NCBI RefSeq assembly: GCF_033439725.1
Contig: NW_026944387.1
Location: forward strand, 1,426,001 to 1,490,000
Reading direction: 5' to 3'
From: Neurospora tetraspora
Taxonomy: Eukaryota > Ascomycota > Sordariomycetes > Sordariales > Sordariaceae
Length of the DNA stretch: 64,000 nt
Part shown: piece by piece, positions 56,360 to 64,000 of the stretch
Numbering within the stretch: the stretch's first letter is position 1
Layout of the letters: every line of letters starts with the position of its first letter
The notes under the pieces: model-generated
The model's input: only the letters and a program-made list of their open reading frames with translations
The model's database searches: none
What the model was told of the DNA's origin: nothing
Made by a program: the position numbers and the translations under genes

Positions 56360-58174
56360 TCAAATAGCCCTCGCCATCCTCGCCCTATTCTCTCTATACC
56401 TCTTCTCCTTACCCACCAACTTCCTCCGCTTCTTCCACGACCGATTAAGATCACCACGGTGTTCCCAGAACCACTTCTGGAAATCACTCGTAGACTTCTC
56501 TCCTTCAGCACCAGTCTCAGCAGCCCCCGTTGCTGTGGCGGCATTCACCATATCCTCATCTTCATCCTCCTCCTCCTCGACATCCTCATTATCATCCTCC
56601 CACGGCTTGAACTTCCGGCTCGGGTGGGCCGTATCAGGCGTGGGCGCGGCGCTTCTAAGACCGCGTGACTCGAAATCCTTTTCGGTGTAGGGAGTCAGAG
56701 GCACCTGGAGAGAGGCGGGGCGTGCGGCGGTAGTAGTGACTTCTTCCTCCTCTTCGATGTCATCTTCGTTGTTGCCGCCGCCGAAGAAGCTGAAGCCGGT
56801 GGTGGGCTGGGCTTCTGCCGCGGCTTCTCCGTCCTTGGGCTTCTTGTAGAGCGCCTCCAGGGGGTGCACCTCGGTTTTGGCTGGGGTTGCGGGAGGAGGA
56901 GGAATCCTGATTGAGAGGTTCTTGGCGGGGCTGGAGGTGGCCTTGGAAGAGGCGGCCGCCTTTTCGGTTGGTGGAGGTGTTGATTCTTTCTTTGCTGGGG
57001 GAGAAGAAGCGTCCTCGTCGTCGCTGCTGTCGCTGGATTCGGCATCGGAGGCTGACTCTTCTTCTTTTGTGGGTTCAGAAGCGCTCTTGGTCTCTTTCTC
57101 GTCTGCTGACTTCTCCTCGGCTTCACTGCTTGATCCGTCCTCCTTCTTGTCCTCCTTCTTTTCCTCCTCGTCGTCTTCGTCCTCAGACTCACTGCTGGAC
57201 TCATGATACAACTTGATAATCCTCGTCTCCCCTTCATCCTCAGACGACGATGAAGAGTCCTCCTCGGGCTGGGGCTCAGCATCAAGCATGAGCATGCCAG
57301 TTCTCGGTTTCCGCGTGGCTTTGACCTCCTCCACCACATTACCATCCTCATCCACCCAGCACTTCTTCTCCTCGTCGAACTGTGGAGGAGCCTTCTTCGA
57401 GCCAGAAGTCGTCGCCGCCTTGAGGAACGTCGGGAACTTGGTCGTCTTGGCAAACTCATGAACCACCACCTCGCGCTTGTTGTCCTTCTTCTTCTTCTTG
57501 ACCATACCCTCCACGCCCTCCGTGTTGGCTACCTTGTTAGGCGGCAACACCGTCTTGACGAGACACTCGTCATGGTCCGTGTATTTCGACTTGACGCGCT
57601 GCTTCTTCTTGTCCTTCTTGTCCTTTTTATCCTTCTTATCGCCCTTCTTGTCGCGCTTGTCCTTCCTCTCCTTCTTGGGTTCGTCGGCGGACGTCCATCC
57701 TCGCTTGACCTGTCTGCCCTCGGGTAGCACGACTCCGGTGATCTCGTCGGCGTTGTCGCGCTTGCGCTTCTTGGACGACTTCTTCTCCCCCGAAGACGAA
57801 GAAGAATCGCGCGACTTCTTGGACTTTTTGGAGCTCTTCTCGTCGGCCAGGGCTACCTCTTCGCCCAATGGCGCAGGGTTCTTGTCTGGTTTGGCGGGAT
57901 CGACCTTCATCTTGGCTCCTCTCAGCACGGCGCCGTTGAACTTTTTGCGGACTTTTTCGGCGTCTTCCTTGGGGAGTTCAACGAAACCGTAGCGCCTCTC
58001 GGGGAAAGTTTCGAGCGTGTGGAACGAGACGTTGCGAGCCTTGGGAAGCAAGGTCGAGTTGAGGACGACGGGGAGAAGTTCGGCGTCTAGAGGGGAGACG
58101 TGTAGCCGGACGTAGGCGTTGTTGCTGCTGCTGCTGTCAGATGTCGCTGCAGCAACTGGGTTTTGGTTGGGCAT
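56360..58174 (-). CDS. Nucleolar-type RRM protein with acidic and Lys-rich tail
   Basis: A single exon of 604 codons from ATG 58174 (MPNQNPVAAATSDSSSS). The open frame extends further 5' without another ATG. Residues about 18-95 form an RRM-like domain (AYVRLHVSPLDAELLPVVL, FPERRYGFVELPKEDAEKV, FNGAVLRGAKMKVDPA). This is followed by Lys-rich runs (KKDKKDKKDKKDKKKQ), then alternating acidic-Ser blocks (SSSSSEDEGETRIIKLYHESSSESEDEDDEEE) typical of nucleolar phosphoproteins, and a conserved C-terminus (SDFQKWFWEHRGDLNRSWKKRRKLV). The end resembles Nol8/Nop-type ribosome-biogenesis factors. A role in pre-rRNA processing is likely from architecture, not proven. Confidence 0.75.
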   Translation of the reverse strand: MPNQNPVAAATSDSSSSNNAYVRLHVSPLDAELLPVVLNSTLLPKARNVSFHTLETFPERRYGFVELPKEDAEKVRKKFNGAVLRGAKMKVDPAKPDKNPAPLGEEVALADEKSSKKSKKSRDSSSSSGEKKSSKKRKRDNADEITGVVLPEGRQVKRGWTSADEPKKERKDKRDKKGDKKDKKDKKDKKKQRVKSKYTDHDECLVKTVLPPNKVANTEGVEGMVKKKKKDNKREVVVHEFAKTTKFPTFLKAATTSGSKKAPPQFDEEKKCWVDEDGNVVEEVKATRKPRTGMLMLDAEPQPEEDSSSSSEDEGETRIIKLYHESSSESEDEDDEEEKKEDKKEDGSSSEAEEKSADEKETKSASEPTKEEESASDAESSDSSDDEDASSPPAKKESTPPPTEKAAASSKATSSPAKNLSIRIPPPPATPAKTEVHPLEALYKKPKDGEAAAEAQPTTGFSFFGGGNNEDDIEEEEEVTTTAARPASLQVPLTPYTEKDFESRGLRSAAPTPDTAHPSRKFKPWEDDNEDVEEEEDEDEDMVNAATATGAAETGAEGEKSTSDFQKWFWEHRGDLNRSWKKRRKLVGKEKRYRENRARMARAI

Positions 58175-59185
58175 TTCTGTTGGTGTGACCGTTTGAAACA
58201 GAGCGGTTACCAAAGTGCCATGTGATGTGACGGTCGAAGTCGCCAATTGAACTTTTTGGTGATGTTTTGTTAGCGTATTTTAGCCGCCAAAACTGATCGC
58301 AGCGAAGAGGGAAAGCTCTTTGCAGCGGGTCGGATTGGAATGCGACAGTGACAGGGGCAGAGTCTGGACCCCAACCCACACACAAAGGAAGAGCTGCATT
58401 CCCGGCAGGCACTGGTGGAGCATGCTGATTGGCCGATATCAGCGACAAGCGGACATGGCGTTTGAAAGCGAAACACGAACATGACTTGTCGTCAGAAGAC
58501 GAGTGACAATACATAGCGGATTCATTGCTGAGGGTTTTGAACTTGGACACCGGAGACAGATACTCAACCAAGATCATACGGCTTCCCTTTCAGGCATAAC
58601 GCTCGATAGGACCAACAGGCACCATGTTTCCTTTGCCCTTGCCGCCGCTGGTGATAGTGTACGGTTGGCGAGGATATTCTTATTCTCTGCCAACTGGTCA
58701 TCAAGGTTGGGTAAAGTGGTGGATATTGGAGATGGAAGATGATGTTGCTCACCAGCAGGTAACATACATCTTCAAAAGTCGGAGAGCTGAGAAATATGAA
58801 AAGAAGATCTCGCATATGTGCAAAGTCTCATATAATAGCCAAAAACATACCAAATTTCAAAATAACACACCACAAAGTTGGTATTCGAAAATGAGGGGAG
58901 TATAGATCCATATTGAAGATGGTAAAAGAGAAGAACGGCTTGAAAGCACGTACCCGTCTCCCGTGTTCCCAAGACGCCGTCCATGATATGCATGATATGC
59001 CGTTAAAAAAGATAATTAAAAAGAAAAATCCAAAACCGCCTTTGTCCACAATCATATCCTTTACACGCCCACGCCCACACCCACACCTGTCCACCCAATT
59101 CATTTTCTTCTTCTCCACAACAGTCATTCGGTATTGCCCATCAAGTTGAGCTGTCACCACTCACTCAACCATAGACTCACGTCTT
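58175..59185. other. Intergenic region upstream of the RRM-protein gene
   Basis: 1011 bases. It contains the promoter of the minus-strand RRM gene and the 3' flank of the heme lyase gene. No gene supported. Confidence 0.45.
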
Positions 59186-60403
59186 TTACTTGCTTCTCTC
59201 CTGCTCCCGAACCTCACCGCCGGAAGCCTTCCACCACACATCACCGCCCCACCGGAGCAAGCGCTCGCAAGCACCGGTAACCGTTACAGCAGGTCTGACG
59301 TCGAGGTAGAAGACGGGCTCGCCAGTGGGCTCGGGGGGAGCAGAGTAGAAGTCGATCACGTAACGGACCTCCTTCTTCTCGCCGTTGTCGTCGCGGGAAA
59401 CGTACCAATCGTGGCGATCAAAGGGAGGTTCGGTGCTAGATAGTGTCAAGTCAAATCGTTAGCAAAAGCCACTTTTTCCAAGCTCATCCAAAACCCAAAG
59501 GAGGACTGTACTTACGCATACTTGGAGTTTATCCTGCCCAAAACCTGCAACAACGCCGCCTTGGGCGTCATCTCCTTCGGCCGGCCCTGGAACCGAATCA
59601 GCGTCGGCTGGGGCTCGGGGTCGTTTTCCTGCGCCTCCAGCCGGCGCAGCATCATGGGCGCGTTCTCTTCGCCGCGCTTCATGATCTCCCAGCCGCGCAT
59701 GAGACCCTTGCCGAACCGGCGCTCCCACTCAACAATCTCATTCCACGCGCCCTCGTTCAAAAAGTTGTGTACGGCCACCATGCTCTCCACGGCCGTGATG
59801 TCGGTGTCGGTGTAGCCCTTGCGCAGAAGGGCGTTGTACATCTGCTGGGGAGAGGGGTACTCCCAGTTGCCGTCGCCGGTGCCCTTGGGGATGGAGGAGG
59901 GGTCGCGCTCGGTTGGGAGGGCGATGGCCTGGTTGGGCGCAGGCTCTTGGGAGATGGAGGAGAACATGTAGTTGAGGGGGTTGAGCTTGGAGAGGAACGA
60001 GGGCTCGGAGGCGGCGGCGGCGGGTTGGTGATGATCAGGCTGGTGTTGCTTGGGCGCGACGGCGGCAGCAGCAGCGGCGAGGGTGTCCTTGGCACCGTGG
60101 TTGACTGGGCACTTGGAAGGGGGAGCGGCGGCGGCGGGAGTCGGTTCGGGTGCTGGTGTTGCGGGCTTGTGGGCGCTCAAGGCGTCCATGGTCTTGTTGT
60201 GCATAGGGCAGGAAGGCTACATGGTTGCGACGAAGAGGTTAGACTAGACTCTACTGGCAGTGGGAGAGCCCCGGTGAGGGCGAGGTTCGAGAGCGAAGAC
60301 AACATACAGGAGGAGTAGCACCGCTGGCGGCAAGATCCTTGTGCGACGGAGGGACGGCCGGCGCAGCGGCGGAAGCGTTTCCATCAGCCCAAAACCAACC
60401 CAT
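59186..60403 (-). CDS. cyt-2: Mitochondrial cytochrome c heme lyase (holocytochrome c synthase)
   Basis: Three exons, 60403-60308, 60216-59516 and 59435-59186; 348 residues, about the length of the Neurospora CYT-2 enzyme. Sites: GTATGT/CATGTAG and GTAAGT/ATCTAG. The N-terminus MGWFWADG and two Cys-Pro heme-regulatory-type motifs (SCPMHNKT at about 34, SKCPVNHG at about 67) are typical. The core includes [47 protein letters not shown] (here AVHNFLNEG), [13 protein letters not shown] and, in exon 3, [10 protein letters not shown] and YVIDFYSA. It attaches heme covalently to the CxxCH of apocytochrome c in the intermembrane space; the protein has no cleavable presequence. The His of the FDRHDW stretch follows the active-site region. 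Confidence 0.95.
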
Positions 60404-61401
60404 TGTTACTGATTATAAGGATATCGTCGAGGGGCAATAAAGTTCGTAAGTGTCGGGTAGAAAAGAGTAGACCGGGCTACTGCTTTGAGTGGTTGATGAT
60501 ATATACAAACAAGATCGCGGATATGTCGTTTCAAGATCAAACAAGGTGGAAAAGTCTAAGCAAGCAATGGAAACTTCGATAACAAGAAGAGGATGAAAGA
60601 TAAGAGGAAAATATGGGCGTAGAGAAATTTCGATATGAGCGGATAAAGCCGGACGGGCATGACGCGCTGGCCATCGTTTCTTTGATGGTTGCCCCGCCCG
60701 ACCGGGATTGACAGATCGGTCTGTGTGTTAGCTCAAGACTTCGATGTGATTTTCACTTTCATATTGCACAACCATTTTTAGCCGAATAAACATTGTTTTT
60801 GAGCATAAATGGCGAAAACAAACACTCTGATATTTGGATAGGTTTTACAGGAGTTTGAGGCTCCGACTAAGGCCATTTCCTCCATACTATTCACATTTGT
60901 AATTCAGACCTCGAGGTCTCCCACTAACAGACCGTCAGGGGAGACATGGATCGCACAACTCGAACCAGGACTCTGGGCTGAAGAGAATCCACAAAGACCC
61001 ATCCTGACACGTCCAGCTGATCCAATGACATCGCCAGAATTACAGAGCTTAAAGACTCCATTCTCAACGTTGCTGTCGTCCGTTGTTTCCATCGAGATCT
61101 TAAAGGTACCGACTCAAACCGTTGTCATTCAGGGTTTGATGGAAATAGATATCCAAGTCGTTATGTATGAGTGGTAAGATGAGGATATCACTACTAAGGA
61201 TAATATATAGTACATGGGTACCATAAAGAAACAGAAATCCCGACGAAAAGACTACCACAACCCATCCCGTAAAACATCCATCTCGGGCAAAACTCCATCC
61301 AGATGCATCCGTCCCTTTCTTTCTCTCCAGTACGCCAGTCTCCCCGGCCACAGTAGTTATGAAACACTATGGTCAGGCTATTACAATGCCCATGTCCTCC
61401 A
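60404..61401. other. Intergenic region between heme lyase and ABC1 kinase genes
   Basis: 998 bases containing the heme lyase promoter and the ABC1 kinase 3' flank. No gene supported. Confidence 0.45.
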
Positions 61402-63671
61402 TTATACATTCGGTGCCAACAAATCATATTTGACACAACGTTCAACCTGAGAAAAACAAAAACTGTTAGCAAAGTGATCCCATCATCACAATCATCAGGA
61501 TCGGGTACACTCACATCCTCAATACTAGCCTGCATAAACCGCCTGGCCTCCAACCCCAGCCAAACAACCATCATATGCACATCGCCCTCCATCAACATAT
61601 CCTTTCCACCGTGCGCACCCAGCTGTCTCAAGATAGGAAGCGAGCTGCTCAGCAGATCCACGTCAGGATCTAAAGAACGCCCGATACCCTCCAGCAGCAG
61701 AATGCTGATGACCACGTTGACATAGTCACCCTCCAGCCGTACGTGATGCTGGCGCACCATATTCAGCACGTCCTGCAAGATATCGCCAATCTTGATATTC
61801 CCCAGCGCCAGCGTCTTATTCGCGACGCCTAGCACCAGATGCTGCATCTTGAGCGCAAACACCTCCTTGTCGAGCACCATATCTGGCTGGCGACAGCGCT
61901 CGCACATGAGATGGCCGGCCTTGTACCCGTCGAACTCGGCCACGGCGCGGAACAAGTCGAGGAAGTTGCGGCGGTTGGTCGCGTTCAGCTCCGTGACCAG
62001 ACCGGTGTCGATGAAGATCAGCTGCGGGCGGTACCCTTCCTTATCGATCTTCTCCAGCTCGGCGGTCCACAGCTCCTTGTTGCCCTTGTAGGGGCGCAGG
62101 CGCGAGAGGACGTGCTCCGTCACGTCGCCGTTCTTCTTGCCACCCGCCGTTTTCGGGTGGGCGTCGCTGGGCTTGTCCCAGTGCAGGCTGAGGGTGGGCT
62201 TTTCGGACTCGTAGAAGCGCACCATGATGTTGCCCGGGTGCAGGTCGGCGTGGACGAAGTTGTCGAGCAGGAGCATGCGTAAGAAAGCGTCGAGACCTTC
62301 GCTAGCGATCTCTTGCTGGAAGACGCCGCCGCCGTTGGCCATGAAGTCCGCTAGCGGGATGCCGTGGGCGAACTCCTCGACGAGAACGTTGCGGGTGCTG
62401 AACTTGGTGTAGGGGTAGGGGAACCAGGCGGTTGTTCGGTCTTTGAAGTTCTTGCGGAACCTGGACAGGTTGGCCGCTTCGATGCGCAGGTCGAGCTGTA
62501 GCTGCATCATCTCACCGAATTGCTGGACCTCGTCTGGGAGGGAGAGCCATTCCAAGGTAGGAATCGCGTTGATCATGGACGCAAAGAATCCCATGATCCG
62601 GAGATCGCGCCGTACGGTCCGCTCGACGCCGGGGTGTAGCACCTTGATGGCGACGTAGGACGATGGGACCCGTTTTGGCGTAGCCTTCAAAACGCTCCCA
62701 ACCTTTTTGGCAAAACGGTGAGTCGAGTTGGAGAGGTCAGCATCAGCAGGCACGTGGAGGTCTGGATTTAGCTTGGCCCTGTAGACCTGCGCGATGGCAC
62801 CAACACCCATTGGCTTCTCGTCGAATTCCTCGAAGATCTCGTCGAAGTGGCGACCACCAAAGGCTTCCTCAACGATGCGCTTCGTAGCGTGGAGAGAATG
62901 TGCGGGGGCGTCGGCGTGGAGTTTCGACATGATATTGCACATCTCGTCGGGGAAGATGTCCGATCTTGAAGCGGCCCATTGTCCGAGCTTGATGAAAGCA
63001 GGACCAGCCCACTCCATAGCCTGCACCAAGAATCCATACCACCACAGCGTCCCTGATCGCTCATTGTCGCGATCCGGCTGGCGCTCCCCGAACCAGATCG
63101 CTGGTACCGTAATGATCACCGGCACGAAAATGGCGACCAGCTCGAGGAACCGTATCCCAGTCCATAGAGGCTCCCAGATGTAAAGATCCAAGAACAGTAC
63201 GATCTTCTTGACGATTCTCTTTAGCCCCGTGACGTCCTCCCCGACCTTCTTCTCAATTTCCTCCCGCGACACCTGAAGCATCCGCTGCTCGAACGTCTGT
63301 TCCGTCCCGTTGTTATCCTCCTCCGAGAGTGAGACGAAGGCTGCGGTCGCTAGTGCGCCATTGGCGGCTTTAGCCCATAGGCTTACCCTTGGTCTATAAT
63401 ACCGACCGTATCCTGCTCCTCCTTTTCCCCCTTCTCCTCCGGTCTTCTGCCATGTCTGTGATAGTCGTGGTCGCGGGGCGCGTGGTATTGATCGGGTTGC
63501 TGTGGGAAAAGGGGAAGAAGAAGCGTGTATCGATTGCTTCGACGATGTTCGTAATAGGTGGTGTGAAAGGAGGCCGGAAAACCGGCTTGTTGCTGTAGAA
63601 AGTGACGGCGGCGGTTGCGCGCGACAAGAGAGCCGGCCAACGGCGACGGCTGCCAGTCGCATGGCGGGCAT
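61402..63671 (-). CDS. Mitochondrial ABC1/UbiB-family atypical kinase (ADCK2/Cqd1-like)
   Basis: Exons 63671-61515 and 61446-61402; 68-bp intron with GTGAGT donor, GCTAAC branch and CTCAG acceptor; 733 residues ending in VKYDLLAPNV. ATG 63671 (MPAMRLAAV) or ATG 63662 may be used. The N-terminus is Arg- and Ser-rich and lacks acids, as a mitochondrial presequence. A hydrophobic segment lies near residue 170-205. ABC1 hallmarks are present: the KxGQ motif (FIKLGQWAASRSDIFP, about 228), an Ala-rich nucleotide loop (GAIAQVYRA), VAIKVLHPG, HADLHPGNIMV (about 476) and the DxG-type IDTGLV (about 556). The arrangement is closest to ADCK2/Cqd1, which affects coenzyme Q and lipid distribution in mitochondria. 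That sub-family placement rests on motifs seen by eye. Confidence 0.88.
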
Positions 63672-64000
63672 GTGATAAGGTGAGCGGGCGTCACTCGGCA
63701 CCGGGCCGTTGTCTAGACGAAGAGCGGTCGGTTTGCGTAGAAGAAAGGCGTGTCGGAATCTTTTCAATGGCAATCCCAACGTCCGGGGAATGCGCAGGTC
63801 CTCGTTGGTCTTGTTGTTGTAGGTAACATGATCTCTCGGATCTGGACGGGAGTTGTTGCTTGGTCGATGAGCCGGGCCTGGACCGAGGATTGACAGAAGG
63901 ATCGCCTGTGACGTAGCTGACAGGCTTTTCCGGCAACGCGCCCGCCTGAGGGGCAGTTTTTGTTAGCGGTTCCGGGCGTTGATTGGATGGGCCTACCTCT
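63672..64000. other. 5' flank of the ABC1 kinase gene, window end
   Basis: Promoter-side sequence for the minus-strand kinase gene. No gene recognised; the region runs to the window edge. Confidence 0.45.

Overview
The window is nuclear DNA of a filamentous ascomycete, most likely a member of the Sordariales close to Neurospora or Sordaria. Introns are short (about 55-210 bp) with GTRNGT donors, G/ACTAAC branch sites and YAG acceptors. The gene set is fungal (TOR kinase, Blm10/PA200, glucosidase II beta with HDEL, cytochrome c heme lyase, laccase). Coding regions are interspersed with microsatellites, and two short TA-flanked inverted-repeat elements are present. The genus is inferred from overall resemblance and was not tested by a search.

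Layout. 0.2-5.7 kb: bZIP regulator with a 40-residue poly-Asn run, a glyoxalase-fold protein, a secreted CAP/PR-1 protein (minus strand) and a small spliced DUF5872-like gene. 7.2-13.1 kb: Blm10/PA200. 13.4-32.2 kb: an accessory-looking stretch with diverged tandem repeats, a cyanovirin-N-like secreted protein, a minus-strand repeat-rich nuclear-type gene (20.5-16.1 kb), a DUF3716-type protein with three exon-duplicated zinc-finger modules, two MITE-like elements, a small spliced orphan and a Gln-rich coiled-coil gene. 33.6-47.7 kb: conserved core genes TOR, RTF2, glucosidase II beta and a GCIP-family protein. 48.0-50.6 kb: laccase. 52.3-63.7 kb: a two-helix membrane protein with a His-rich tail, a nucleolar-type RRM protein, cytochrome c heme lyase and a mitochondrial ABC1/UbiB kinase.

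The most interesting observation is that three genes keep an open reading frame and intact splice sites across in-frame UAG codons: the laccase (one), the 20.5-17.6 kb gene (two) and the 30.6-32.2 kb gene (one). In the laccase all copper-ligand motifs and nine exons are intact and the UAG is the only interruption. UAG to UIG (read as Trp) is what the sexual-stage A-to-I mRNA editing of Fusarium and Neurospora does, so these are candidate editing-restored genes. Light RIP or CpA-type mutation is the main alternative for how the codons arose, and early gene decay is the alternative for what they mean. RNA from perithecia would decide. No rRNA, tRNA, CRISPR or retroelement was recognised.
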